Origin: Rhynchopus sp. YZ270_cl-10
Lineage: Eukaryota > Euglenozoa > Diplonemea > Diplonemida > Diplonemidae
Assembly (NCBI GenBank): GCA_964035575.1
Contig: OZ037911.1
Location: 434,001-498,000, forward strand
Length of the DNA stretch: 64,000 nt
Reading direction: 5' to 3'
This document shows positions 21,899-31,624 of this stretch, in pieces. Positions within the stretch are counted from its first letter, which is position 1, and each line of letters begins with the position of its first letter. The position numbers and the translations under genes are program-made. Under the pieces are notes generated by a model. The model worked only from the letters and a program-made list of their open reading frames with translations, did no database searches and had not been told where the DNA came from.

Positions 21899-22664
21899 CA
21901 GAGTATTTTTCCCTGTTTCCAGGTGTATTTTTGGGTGTCTTGCAGGGTGCATCTAAAAAATTAGAAAATTTAAAAACGAAAACGAAAACGCCTTATTTGG
22001 GCTTTTTCGCGACCGCTCTTTCCAATCCGAAAATTATCGACCCTATTTTTTTACAACCTGGTATAGTCATATCACACCCTCAGTCAACATCAGCCAAAAA
22101 GTCACTTTTTCAAAAACGGATTCTCGCACTTGAAGGTGCAAAAAGGGCTCAGATCGCTTCAAAACGTGCGTTTTGAACCGAACGACAACCCTCTCTGAAT
22201 TCACGACATTTTTTCTCGACCCGATTAGTGGAGTAGATATTTGTTATTACCCCCTGGTTACCCTACTGACACATTTTCAAAAGAATGGGCGTTAAAAAAA
22301 AATAAAATAAAAAAGCACCAATGACCCTCCTACCCACATGAGAGGATGATAAAACCTCAAAAAGGACGTATTAGCTGTCTCCTGGGAGTGACAGAGGTGA
22401 ACTGATGAACAATGACACGGCTGGGGGAAACTATTTGTCATCACACAGATGTTTCCTGTCTAAATACATCTTGTGAATAGATGCAGGTTTGTGCAAAACA
22501 AGAGTAGTTGAAACGTGCTAAAACGCAGCGCAGTTTGGTTGATCTCATGCAAAGGGTGGGACGTGAGTATTCCGTACCCTAAGCAAACGGAGGCGGTTCA
22601 CAACCTACTTCTTATTCTACCCCAGCCTAAACTGGCTATAATTTTGCAAGCAAAAACGAAAAGT

Positions 22665-22703
22665 TGATTTGAATACAACAGCCCTCTCGTGAACAGTGTA
22701 CCT
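22665..22703 (+). repeat. CTCTCGTGAACAGTGTA repeat (family H4)
   Basis: GAATACAACAGCCCTCTCGT then GAACAGTGTACC; TACA and TGTA can pair across it. Confidence 0.6.
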
Positions 22704-23529
22704 AAAAAAAGCTAGGAAAAATGGGTATTTTTGGTGCAACTGGATGGAGGGGCAAATTCAAAAAAAAAGGTGCGGACAATGTAACAATGCCCTCCGCTAG
22801 CCACAGTATGTTCCATATTTTTTTTGTTATCCAGAATGGGAAAAAGAAAAAGGAAAATGAGGGAAGAAAAAAAAACGTTGTTCTGAACAAAACAAAAAGG
22901 TGGAAGTTGAAAAATGAGCAAAGGCCTCTGTGGACGCAGGCCTGTACCTCTTCGGGGTTTACAAAAATTGCAAAAAAAAAAAACGCAATCCCCTCAGAAA
23001 AAAATACATTTGTAACTCTGCCGCATTGGGTTCTCAAAAATGTGGCGTTTCTCGAGCTATTTATTTTCTTGTTTTTTGGAGCATAGCAAAACCTACTGTA
23101 CTGGGTTCGGCACTCTACTCTCTGTCTCTCTCTCTCTCTCTGGGGTGATTTGGGGCAAATTTGGGGCTTCTTATACAGAAAAATTTACGTGGGAAGGATC
23201 ACATAAATTCACAAACAAGTCACAACGAGGCGGGGAAGAAAGAAACACATGTGACACACCAAATGTCTGATTTTTTTTTTTTTTGCAAAATTTATGTGAA
23301 TCGCTAGTTTTCCTGGGGAAAAAAAGACCCCAAATACCTGCTCTGTTTTCTTTGTTTTTGAAAGGCCAGAATATACTTTTTCAGAGCGGGGCAATGGTAG
23401 CATAACGCTCTCCTTGAAAACCCGCGACCTGCACTTTTTTTTTTTGTTTTGCTTTTTGTTCAGGCTCTCCGCTAAGATTTCCGATTTTGAAAATATTCTG
23501 TTGATGGTCCACGTTGGTGGGGTACATGC

Positions 23530-23556
23530 TTGCGCCGCAGGCGCACGGTACGCAAC
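23530..23556 (+). repeat. GC-rich dispersed repeat (GCGCCGCAGGCGCACGGTAC)
   Basis: The same 20-base core is at about 45643-45666 and, inverted, at 63901-63930. Partial copies occur near 60913 and 61004. Confidence 0.6.
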
Positions 23557-23831
23557 TTTTTTTTTTACCAACGCCCGATTTTGACTTTTTTGGGGCGTTT
23601 GAGCACTCACCTCTCCATATCTTCTTCTCCTGAGCTTTTTTGACAGGTAGAACGGGTCTGAACCACTTAGCAGAACTTTTTTTTTTTTTCTTTTTTTCCC
23701 CATTTTCAAAAAGTTCTGTTGACAATCAACAGAACTTTAGTACCTAGCGGAGTGCCTGTTTTTGTTGCTGTTGCAACGACGCTCACCCCCTGCTTTTGCA
23801 TTTCAATTTCGAATCAAAACACAAAGTTGTA

Positions 23832-24587
23832 TCACCTCTTCAAAAAAGCCAGCCCACAGGATGCAACCACTACATACGCAATCGATGCCAAAACCGCGCA
23901 ATAAGACGCACTACTGGAACCTCTCGGCATTTGAAACACATTCAGAAAGGGAGACTTCCTCAACGGCGCACCTTGGCTTGAGGAACGCGACACCGTTTCA
24001 CAGCACCCCACCACCAATAAAAGGAGGAGATGGCACCCTGCAAGAACGGAGCCTATTGGCAGCCCCAGGGTCAGAACCTGCAGGACCGCAACGGGGAGTG
24101 ACAACAGCCCCCTCAATGTCACCACAGCACAGCAATGCCGCAGCGCGAAGTACTCGCACCAACCGTACCGCGGCTGTTCCGGGTCCTCTTCACTGCAGAC
24201 TGCCTGCAGGGTGTCCTTTACCAGCAACACATCATAAATTGGCAGCAAAAAGGAGACCCTTCTGATACGCTGGGACCTAACGTACAACTGCCCTAGAGTG
24301 CATGAAGTTGCGTCTGTCAGCACTGTGGTAAGCACTTCACAGACAAAGAGGGAAGCGACCGCAAGCACCGCAGAAGGTACGTCCTCAGCAATCAGGAGGG
24401 CCAGGAGGAAGCCTAAGTCCATGAGGGCGGTGCACACAGCGAGTGTCCCGGACAGTGCTGAGAGAAGGCGAGAAGCGTCCCCGGGGCCGCGGGAGGCCTC
24501 CTCGAAGCCAAAGAACACCCCTATATCCTCAAAGCACACCCAGGTGCTGCCGTCTACTTCCAACCCATCGCGTTTGACAACAAACAT
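23832..24587 (-). CDS. Multi-pass membrane protein of unknown function
   Basis: 251 residues from ATG 24587 (MFVVKRDGLEVDG). An upstream ATG at 24626 would add a hydrophobic low-complexity leader and is less likely. At least four to five hydrophobic stretches are visible (for example LAVCTALMDLGFLLALLIAE, AVLAVASLFVCEVLTTVL, GLPIGSVLAGCHLLLLLVVG and a C-terminal SYCAVLASIAYVVVASCGLA), separated by short polar loops. One loop is Arg-rich (RSQRIRR). I recognise no family. Composition, length and a clean single frame argue that it is real. Single exon, on the same strand as its neighbours. Confidence 0.6.
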   Translation of the reverse strand: MFVVKRDGLEVDGSTWVCFEDIGVFFGFEEASRGPGDASRLLSALSGTLAVCTALMDLGFLLALLIAEDVPSAVLAVASLFVCEVLTTVLTDATSCTLGQLYVRSQRIRRVSFLLPIYDVLLVKDTLQAVCSEEDPEQPRYGWCEYFALRHCCAVVTLRGLLSLPVAVLQVLTLGLPIGSVLAGCHLLLLLVVGCCETVSRSSSQGAPLRKSPFLNVFQMPRGSSSASYCAVLASIAYVVVASCGLAFLKR

Positions 24588-24734
24588 TTTGAAAGAGAGA
24601 GAAAAAATGAAAAATAAGGAAATCAAATATGGTCTTGTGTAGGTTTTGATTGGCGTGGGGGAAGGGAGGGGTTTGCCTGTACATGGTTTTTTTTTTTGGA
24701 GGGGTGAAGAGGGGGGTTTGAAAATGCCCGATTT

Positions 24735-24763
24735 GAAGACACCCGAAGATGAACTCCACTATA
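24735..24763 (+). repeat. CACCC hairpin repeat (family H3)
   Basis: GAAGACACCCGAAGATGAAC then TCCACTATAC; the 5' part of the family is missing. Confidence 0.55.
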
Positions 24764-24930
24764 CAAATTTGTTTGCATTGAAAGTGCTTTGTGCTCTGTT
24801 TAAGGGTGAAGAGGGGGGGATAGGGAATTTCTAGATGGTTAAAAAAGGGGGCTACGTTTGTTTTTATAAAGGTACACGATACACAGAAAAGATGTGTGTT
24901 TGGGGGGGGGGGGGGGAAGAAGAAAATATT

Positions 24931-24967
24931 ATAGATGAACCTAAGCCTCTCGTGCTTAGTCACCTTG
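24931..24967 (+). repeat. AAGATGA hairpin repeat (family H1)
   Basis: AGATGAACCTAAGCCTCTCG then TGCTTAGTCACCTT. CTAAGC/GCTTAG is a perfect inner stem. Confidence 0.7.
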
Positions 24968-25196
24968 AAAGGGTTTGAAAGGGTAGGTTAGATAATCATA
25001 AGCTTCGCGAGCTGATTCATCTAAAGAAGAAGAAGAAGAACGGGACAAAAATAATGGAAATTTGAAAAGTGTTTTTTTTTTTTACAAGCGAAAAAAATGA
25101 ACACATTACCCACCTCCATTTATATAGACAGGAATGAAAATATCAAAATTATTTCAACAAAAAAAAAAAATACAATCTAGAAAGGGTACAACGAGA

Positions 25197-25252
25197 GGTT
25201 GGAAGTGCAAAAACACCCTCACCATTTTCATCGGCGGACGCAGGGCGCTACA
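25197..25252 (+). repeat. GTGC-type hairpin repeat (family H2)
   Basis: GGAAGTGCAAAAACACCCTC with the conserved ATCGGCGGACGCAGG downstream. Confidence 0.5.
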
Positions 25253-25484
25253 CACACCATAAAATAACTTCAACATATGCAATCAATAAATTGGTAGCAT
25301 AGGTATAGGATAAAAAAAACCACTCTAACAATAAAGTGAAGTTGATAGCACAAAAAAAAAAGGAATTGAAAAAAAAAATAAATCTGCAATTGTACAAAAA
25401 ACCCCTTGCTGCATGGGGCTGGAATTTTTTGTTTTTTTTTTTTTTCAAAATTGACAAAAAAAATGGGACGTCATAATATTAGCA

Positions 25485-26297
25485 TCACCTTCTCCACGGA
25501 GAACCGATCTTTGAGGTGGGGTCGCTGTGTTTGGGGCGTGCGTGTCCTCCGGAGAAGGCGTGGTCTGCGAGGTGAGAGCGTCGGGCAGGGGAATCGGAAT
25601 TGACGTAGAAGCGCTTGCTGGGAAGGGTGCTGACCATGCTTGGTGAGGGCTGCCCGGCTGCCCCACCGACACCTCCGGCGGTGTTCGCGAGGACTTTTGC
25701 ACCGTGCCTTCTGGTTGCGTTCTTTTGCATCGAAATGCGTAAATTATGTGCCGCACTCCGGTCGGGCTCACATCGCAACATACCCACATCATTGCCATCA
25801 CCATAATGCCTTCTCTGCGCTTCAGGCGACACCACATAATTCCCCATCCCTGCACACTGAGACATCGGATTCGCCTCTCTTTTCTTCCCCCCATCAACCG
25901 GAATAATCCGTTTTTCGACTTTAAAAACGTGTTTGCGGTCCGGGTTGTTCATAAAATAATCGCGAACATTGTTGCGATCGTGAACCCCATGGCTTCCACA
26001 ACGTGGTGCAGGTCTTCGTGTAGATGGCGTACCTGGTCGGTTCATGTCGGACTCAGTAAACCCGCTTTTATCAGGAATCTTCTTTTTCCCCCATCGATCC
26101 GACACCAAAGTCTCCGTTGGTGCTGACGGCAGGTAGCCATCGTGCGGTGCGCGCGCGTCTTTGCACAGAAGCGGCCCCTTGCAAGGCTGCATGCCTATGG
26201 TGCTCAGGGCAACGGTCTGCTCTCCATGCCCGGTGATGCGTTTGCTTGGGCGTGGTGTAGAAGAGCTCCCCCCTCCGCCCATCCAGTCGGGGATCAT
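25485..26297 (-). CDS. Hypothetical basic, largely disordered protein
   Basis: 270 residues from ATG 26297 (MIPDWMGGGGSSSTPRPSKR). It is rich in Gly, Ser, Pro, Arg and His, with no hydrophobic segment. Protein-like, non-repetitive stretches such as NNVRDYFMNNPDRKHVFKVE and GMGNYVVSPEAQRRHYGDG in the middle support real coding. No domain recognised. It ends in a Lys/Arg tail before TGA 25485. There is no obvious intron. It could be a conserved cytoskeletal or nuclear protein of this lineage, but that is a guess. Confidence 0.5.
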   Translation of the reverse strand: MIPDWMGGGGSSSTPRPSKRITGHGEQTVALSTIGMQPCKGPLLCKDARAPHDGYLPSAPTETLVSDRWGKKKIPDKSGFTESDMNRPGTPSTRRPAPRCGSHGVHDRNNVRDYFMNNPDRKHVFKVEKRIIPVDGGKKREANPMSQCAGMGNYVVSPEAQRRHYGDGNDVGMLRCEPDRSAAHNLRISMQKNATRRHGAKVLANTAGGVGGAAGQPSPSMVSTLPSKRFYVNSDSPARRSHLADHAFSGGHARPKHSDPTSKIGSPWRR

Positions 26298-26492
26298 CTT
26301 TTTGGGGGGGGGGGGGTTAACAAAGTGGTTAAAAAGGTTGGGTGGGTTCTCTCTGTATGTGTGGGTGTTTTTTTGTGGCTGTGAAGTGTAAAGTGCAAAG
26401 CGGGGTGGATTTTTGGATGAAATTTCTCAGCCAATCATTTGTACAGCCTCCGGAAAGGGAAAGAAAGTGAAAGAAAGAGGAAGACCTGCCTA

Positions 26493-26599
26493 GGCATAGT
26501 GTGCAGACGAACCATTGGTTCGTCGTGTGGGAGGGCCCTTATAAAAAGTGACACTTTTGGTTCGTCGACAAACCAAAAGTTCGTCTTCACACTATGCCC
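26493..26599. repeat. Compact inverted-repeat element
   Basis: GGCATAGTGTGCAGACGAAC at 26493-26512 is inverted at 26579-26598 with one mismatch. Inside, ACCATTGGTTCGTCG and CGACAAACCAAAAG pair less perfectly. A MITE-like or foldback unit of about 107 bp. Confidence 0.65.
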
Positions 26600-26783
26600 A
26601 GGGAGGAGAGGTCTAAGATGTGGTTGTTGGACTACGTACGTTGGTACTGATGTAGTACTGTTGTTGTACGACGCTGCCTGCACCGCTGTTGTTACTTTGT
26701 ATGCTTTTTGGGAGTAAAAAATGGGGGTCTTTTTTTGAATAGATGAAGGTCCTCACAGAGCTAAAACACATCTATAAAAAAAA

Positions 26784-26893
26784 TGCACGATTGAAAGTAC
26801 AAAAAAAAACGCATCACCAGACACGGACGCAAACACATAAAAAGAGAAGCTGAAAAGTGCAAAACCGCGCATCGGTGGACACAGGGGCACTAA
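26784..26893 (+). repeat. Two adjacent H2-like hairpin repeats
   Basis: GATTGAAAGTAC with ACGGACGCA, then GAGAAGCTGAAAAGTGC with GGTGGACACAGGGGCACT. Diverged tandem members of family H2. Confidence 0.45.
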
Positions 26894-27035
26894 AAAAAAT
26901 GGAAACAAACCCCCTTTACATATTATGGAATTACACAAAAAAAAACCCCCCCACACATCACGCGCAAAAAATAGAATAAAATAAAATCGACGTCTTTACG
27001 CAACCCCCGACCCCCTAACCCGGACCCAATTATTT

Positions 27036-27833
27036 TTAATCCCCCTCGGATTTTCCTTTGAGAACCTTCGCAAGCGCTTCTGCCATACTATCTTGGTCCG
27101 CCATAGCCTTCAACGACAGTTTGCTCCTGTTTTCCGCCGTAATTTCGAACGCCTTCCCGAAATAGACCTGGTGTATCGCTATTCTCAGTCGGTTCTCCGC
27201 TGCCTGCACGAGATCTCCGAGGTTTTCAAGGTGGTCTGCATCGCTCTTCACTGTGGTCAACGTCGACGACTTTTGCGATGTTACGTACCCCGTTAACCCT
27301 AAGGTCTGTCCATCAAAATTGCCTCCTACCGCTAGCATTACCGTTGTTGTTACTGTGTATTGATAGCCTTCACCTTCGTCTTCTACCTCGAAGACGTGAA
27401 TGCTGTCCCAACCCCCTTCAGGCACCGTCTTTTTGATGAGAACCGCTCCTGCGAATCCGGCATCCATTTCCCAAAGGTAGACACTGCTCACAGCAGCGCC
27501 ATAATACGCCGCAGTGTACGCCGCGAAGAGCGAGTTTGCGGTCACCTCCATCTCTCGAAGCCGTGCGTTCAGCACTGCCCCTTCCTCGCATGGGGGTTGG
27601 TATTGGTTGCTGTAGGGCGACCGGAAGGAGTCGCCGTCGCGGTTGTGGTCGCAGATGATAAACTCCCGCCCGGTCTCCTCACATTGCGACACCTTCAACG
27701 GCTGGTCCACCTCCTCCAGAAGCTCCTCAATCAGCTCCGGCTGCAGTTTGCATATGCTAGCAAGGAAAAACCCCAAACGGGAGGTCGGCATTCTCTTCAA
27801 AAGCTCCCTCGCAGCCTGCATTTCTTTTTCCAT
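27036..27833 (-). CDS. CAPZB: F-actin capping protein subunit beta
   Basis: 265 residues from ATG 27833 (MEKEMQAARELLKRMPTSRL), close to the usual 270-280. Family blocks are plain: VDQPLKVS, FIICDHNRDGDSFRSPYSNQ followed by YQPP, ARLREMEVTAN, AVSSVYLWEMDAGFAGAVL, WDSIHVFEVEDEG and a C-terminal VYFGKAFEI. With the alpha subunit it forms the heterodimer that caps barbed ends of actin filaments in the cytosol. The loop after ILIKK (KKTVPEGGWDSIH) is shorter than in animals, and the tail LSLKAMADQDSMAEALAKVL corresponds to the actin-binding tentacle. An in-frame ATG at 27917 would add an unrelated leader. Single exon. The alpha subunit is not in the window. Confidence 0.95.
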   Translation of the reverse strand: MEKEMQAARELLKRMPTSRLGFFLASICKLQPELIEELLEEVDQPLKVSQCEETGREFIICDHNRDGDSFRSPYSNQYQPPCEEGAVLNARLREMEVTANSLFAAYTAAYYGAAVSSVYLWEMDAGFAGAVLIKKTVPEGGWDSIHVFEVEDEGEGYQYTVTTTVMLAVGGNFDGQTLGLTGYVTSQKSSTLTTVKSDADHLENLGDLVQAAENRLRIAIHQVYFGKAFEITAENRSKLSLKAMADQDSMAEALAKVLKGKSEGD

Positions 27834-28097
27834 TTTTTTTGGAAAATGTTGTGTCCTAGAGAGATTTGGTATGGATTGGGGATAGTCAAAGATACACGGC
27901 AGCATGTTATATAACATGTCATGTCACCAAAAAACCTTAGTAACATCATCACCGTGTAAAGGGGAGAGGGGGAGGGGGGGGCTTTTTTGGAGACAGATGG
28001 AGATGTCTCTAATGTTTGGAAGATAACTCCCCGCTATAGCGTATTGCCAGTGACGTTTTTCGGAGGGGGGAGGAGGAGGGGGAGGAGGGGGAATGAT

Positions 28098-29570
28098 TTA
28101 GAGGCTGTAGTCGAGGGCTAGGTTGGCAAGTCTGGTGTCTTCGCCTTCTGCCAGCTCAAAGGCTTCTGTTTCGCCGTGGATGTGCTCGGATTTGAGGAGA
28201 GACACCCAGACACCTTCTACGGGTGCTGCGGTGTCGCTTTGTTCGTCCCATTGGGTGGCGCAGGAGACGAAGTATGGGGGGTCTGCGTGGACACGTTTGA
28301 GCTCACGTACACGGAGCGTCGCGATGCCTTCTGGGTTAGCTGGACTCATGGCGGTGACCCTCCCGATGACCACGGTGTTCCCAGCGTCGTCCTCTCCGGG
28401 GCCTAGGAACGCTGCAATGCTTCCCTGCTGCATAAACTCCTCCTGCTTCGAGATTGTCGAGATCACTCGCCGCTTGACTCGAGGTTTCTTCTTAGGGCTG
28501 CCTGCTTCAGATGCAGCCCGTTTGGTGCCCCTGGGCTGTGCAGAGGAGGAAGAGGATGAAGACGACCCATCCAAGTCGACGCAGGCCTCCTCCCGTACGG
28601 CCCCAGAGGTGCCAACAAGGAGATGGTGTACGTCGGTCTGTGTACGTTCGTCTGCGTTGGTAGGGTCCTGTAAGCGTGCAACGGTTTCGTAGAGCTTGGT
28701 GGGCACGCGGTGGTAGGCCTCAGCCGCCCGCTGCACACCTTGATGCTTGAAGCGTGCGTCGAGCTGGCGTACAAGCTTCATGTAGTTGAGAAACGTCTTG
28801 TCAAAGATGAGGTCCGTAAAGTCGCACTCCACATTGCACACCGCACACCGGAAGTGCTTTGAGGACGTCTGCCCCATGATCTGCACCACGGTCGCAATGT
28901 CGTAGCACTGTGCGTGCTCGCAGTGCTGCGGGCGGACGGGGACTTGGATTTCGCCGCCCATGATGGGGTCACGCAGTTTGATCTGCTCGCCTTCTCCTAT
29001 AACGTCGCCGTCGTCGTCACAATGCCAGTCTCCTGTTTCCATTTGGGCTGAGATAGCGTTAATAATCCCTGTCCCTGAGAGCAGCGAGGAGAGCTGTACT
29101 AATGCTATCCCGGTCAACTGCGGGACTTTATCGTGGTCGACACGGGTTTTGAAGCAGCGGTCGCAGTAGAAAATACTTTCGATGACTGTGTCAAACTGCA
29201 GCTGTGCAGACCAATTTGCCAACGTGCTCGAGGTGTCATACGGCGTAAAGGTCCGGTTGATGAAGATGTTGCAGTCCCCACTGAACTGCACGGCACGCAG
29301 CTTCCCTGCACTGTTCTCCTGCAACGCTATCACATGAAGCTGCGAGTCTCGCCCAATGCGCTGGAACGCCTCACCCACGGGAACACCAAAGAGCTCCGCA
29401 CGATCTTCATACCCACCCAAACGAAAGGCCAGCGCAACATGCTGTATTGCGTATGCAGGGTGGAAGTTCAGCGCACCACGCTTAGAGGCGTGGTCGCCAC
29501 CACCCCAGCTCCGCAGGGCCTCCGCCACCTCCTCGGTGATGTCCGTGTGCAGCGGGGACTCTGCCATCAC
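28098..29570 (-). CDS. SP-RING (MIZ) zinc-finger protein, paralogue A
   Basis: A single-exon protein of 490 residues. The SP-RING lies at about 190-265. KLRDPIMGGEIQVPVRPQHC stands where PIAS/Siz proteins have LxCPI followed by the zinc ligands, and C217, H219, C242 and C245 match the C-x-H...C-x2-C zinc site of Siz1. PIAS/Siz proteins are SUMO E3 ligases. The N-terminal 180 residues have the place of a PINIT-like domain but I cannot confirm one. A Ser run followed by KRAASEAGSPKKKPRVKRR (a likely nuclear signal) comes next, and a conserved C-terminal block contains VRELKRVHADPPYFVS. It is immediately followed upstream by paralogue B on the same strand. No SAP domain is visible. Confidence 0.8.
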   Translation of the reverse strand: MMAESPLHTDITEEVAEALRSWGGGDHASKRGALNFHPAYAIQHVALAFRLGGYEDRAELFGVPVGEAFQRIGRDSQLHVIALQENSAGKLRAVQFSGDCNIFINRTFTPYDTSSTLANWSAQLQFDTVIESIFYCDRCFKTRVDHDKVPQLTGIALVQLSSLLSGTGIINAISAQMETGDWHCDDDGDVIGEGEQIKLRDPIMGGEIQVPVRPQHCEHAQCYDIATVVQIMGQTSSKHFRCAVCNVECDFTDLIFDKTFLNYMKLVRQLDARFKHQGVQRAAEAYHRVPTKLYETVARLQDPTNADERTQTDVHHLLVGTSGAVREEACVDLDGSSSSSSSSAQPRGTKRAASEAGSPKKKPRVKRRVISTISKQEEFMQQGSIAAFLGPGEDDAGNTVVIGRVTAMSPANPEGIATLRVRELKRVHADPPYFVSCATQWDEQSDTAAPVEGVWVSLLKSEHIHGETEAFELAEGEDTRLANLALDYSL

Positions 29571-30151
29571 ATCAAACTAAAGATATGACGGTCGTGTACT
29601 GCATGTGTAGGTACTGTATGTTGGGGTGGGATGTAAGGTTGGCAGGGCAGGATCTCAGGGGGAGAGGGAGGGGAGTCCATCCGTCGTTGTTCCAGCAATT
29701 CAATAAAAAAAAAAATTCAATGAAGAGGGGTGCGAGGGACCTGGTGGGGTGGGAGTGCATCCAGCAACAGAGACCAAAGAGCGCCCTCCACCTGACAGCG
29801 ACAATGCTGAGGGCTTAAGGAACCAAATTGTGCGTAGTATGTATACGGTGATGTGGGGCGGGAAAACAAAACATAAGGTGGCAGGTGTTACTAGGATGAC
29901 GGTTTTTTTGTTCCCAAAATTAAAAGAGAGGGAAGGGTGCAACACTCTTCGGAAGGGTTACTACGAAATACTGGCTTTCTAGCTCAGCAATGTGACTTTG
30001 TTGTGCGTTCTATGTGATCCATCCCACCCCCAACACCCCACTACCAGTTCTGAGAATGCCATGAACCCATGCGGGCTCTCATCCTGGTCCACCTTGAGAC
30101 GTGCGTTTATTCTGCAAACGGGGTTCTCAAAAAAAAAAAAAATCAATTCAA
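29571..30151. other. Spacer between the SP-RING paralogues
   Basis: No hairpin repeat or gene seen; contains A-runs near 29704 and 30130. Confidence 0.5.
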
Positions 30152-31624
30152 TCACTCACTGGTGTCTAATGCCAGGTTGGCAAGTCTGGTGTCTTCACCT
30201 TCTGCCAGCTCAAAGGCTTCTGTTTCGCCGTGGATGTGCTCGGATTTGGGGAGAGACACCCAGACACCGTCTACGGGGGCTGCAGAGTCGCTTTGTTCGT
30301 CCCATTGGGTGGCGCAGGAGACGAAGTATGGGGGGTCTGCGTGGACACGTTTGAGCTCACGTACACGGAGTGTCGCGATGTTCTCTTCCTTCACACTTTG
30401 CGCCACCGCCATCACCTTTGCAAGAACAACTACATTCTGCGTGCCACCATCCTCAGGCGGGCAGATGAACGCCATCACCGCACCTTCTACAATGTGTGTC
30501 GCGGTCTTCGAGACGACTGAAAGAATCGACCGACTCGCAACCTTCAGCTTCTTCTTCGGAGACAGCTTCGAAGGGGTGCTCTGCAGGGTGCGCTTACCGG
30601 CGCGTGCCTTCTGCGCAGTGGGCACATCGTCTGAAGACAGCGAGTCCACATCAACGCACTCCCGCTGTTCAGCAGCAGGCGTGGCTTTCCCACAGAGCAC
30701 GCGAAGAAGGTCGGTCTGTGTACGTTCGTCTGCGTTGGTAGGGTCCTGTAAGCGTGCAACGGTTTCGTAGAGCTTGGTGGGCACGCGGTGGTAGGCCTCA
30801 GCCGCCCGCTGCACACCTTGATGCTTGAAGCGTGCGTCGAGCTGGCGTACAAGCTTCATGTAGTTGAGAAACGTCTTGTCAAAGATGAGGTCCGTAAAGT
30901 CGCACTCCACATTGCACACCGCACACCGGAAGTGCTTTGAGGACGTCTGCCCCATGATCTGCACCACGGTCGCAATGTCGTAGCACTGTGCGTGCTCGCA
31001 GTGCTGCGGGCGGACGGGGACCTGGATTTCGCCGCCCATGATGGGGTCACGCAGTTTGATCTGCTCGCCTTCTCCTATAACGTCGACATCATCTTCGACG
31101 TGCCAACGACCTTCCTTGATGCTTTTCGATATAGCCGCCACTACACTGCCTCCGGTACGATAGCCACTCAGCTGCACGATGGCAAAACCTGCTATCTTCG
31201 GCACCTTATCGTGCGGGACACGGTGCCCCTTGAGGTCACAGTAGAAGATATCCTCTACCTTCCTGTCAAATGGGATTGCGACCGACCAGTTCGCACCTGT
31301 TGCGTCCGTCTCGTAGTGCATCTCCTTTTTGTTCACGGCAACAGCACACTCGAAGTGGAACTGCACGGCACGCAGCTTCCCTGCACTGTTCTCATGCAAT
31401 GCGATGATGTGCAACTGCGCGCCTTCCACCACAGGAGAAAACCCCGCATCCACCTGCACGCTACACAGCAGCCTCCCCTCGTCAAAGCCTGAGATCCGAT
31501 ATGCACGCTCAATCTTCTGCACCACGTACGCAGGGTGGAAATTCAAGGCCCCCCTCTTCTCTCCCCATTGCTGTAGCTCCGAGCGTACACGGGGTGTAAT
31601 GTCAATCACTGTTATTTTCGGCAT
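30152..31624 (-). CDS. SP-RING (MIZ) zinc-finger protein, paralogue B
   Basis: Also 490 residues. The zinc ligands C209, H211, C234 and C237 are intact. A 376-bp tract (30710-31085) covering the SP-RING and the following helices matches paralogue A at 28632-29007 with only one difference seen. The C-terminal 70 codons are also about 95% alike in DNA. In contrast, the N-terminal 170 residues and the linker (KLSPKKKLKVASRSILSVVS) are clearly diverged. A likely SUMO-pathway or chromatin protein. ATG 31624 is chosen because its N-terminus aligns with A from the GALNFHPAY block onward. Confidence 0.8.
   Translation of the reverse strand: MPKITVIDITPRVRSELQQWGEKRGALNFHPAYVVQKIERAYRISGFDEGRLLCSVQVDAGFSPVVEGAQLHIIALHENSAGKLRAVQFHFECAVAVNKKEMHYETDATGANWSVAIPFDRKVEDIFYCDLKGHRVPHDKVPKIAGFAIVQLSGYRTGGSVVAAISKSIKEGRWHVEDDVDVIGEGEQIKLRDPIMGGEIQVPVRPQHCEHAQCYDIATVVQIMGQTSSKHFRCAVCNVECDFTDLIFDKTFLNYMKLVRQLDARFKHQGVQRAAEAYHRVPTKLYETVARLQDPTNADERTQTDLLRVLCGKATPAAEQRECVDVDSLSSDDVPTAQKARAGKRTLQSTPSKLSPKKKLKVASRSILSVVSKTATHIVEGAVMAFICPPEDGGTQNVVVLAKVMAVAQSVKEENIATLRVRELKRVHADPPYFVSCATQWDEQSDSAAPVDGVWVSLPKSEHIHGETEAFELAEGEDTRLANLALDTSE

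Larger units (their letters stand above)
18791..22292. mobile_element. 3.5-kb block bounded by 23-base terminal inverted repeats
   Basis: The 23-base sequence at 18791-18813 (ACGCCCATTCTTTTGAAAAT then GTG) recurs exactly in reverse complement at 22270-22292. The block contains three satellite arrays (18986-19995), a nested 0.2-kb TIR element (20017-20217), a degraded coding-like stretch (20310-21304) and another TIR element (21492-21898). No transposase is recognised, so at most it is a non-autonomous element. A chance pairing of two copies of a dispersed end sequence is the alternative. Confidence 0.5.
22293..23831. other. Intergenic repeat-rich stretch
   Basis: Contains an H4 hairpin copy at 22665-22703, an H2-like copy at about 22908-22960, a (CT)n run near 23122-23140 and a copy of the GCGCCGCAGGCGCACGGTAC family at 23530-23556. 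No gene seen. Confidence 0.5.
24588..25484. other. Intergenic with three hairpin repeats
   Basis: Holds H3 (24735-24763), H1 (24931-24967) and H2 (25197-25252) copies, plus a GCAATCAATAAATTGGTAGC repeat at about 25276-25310 shared with 46.5 and 47.6 kb. No gene seen. Confidence 0.5.
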
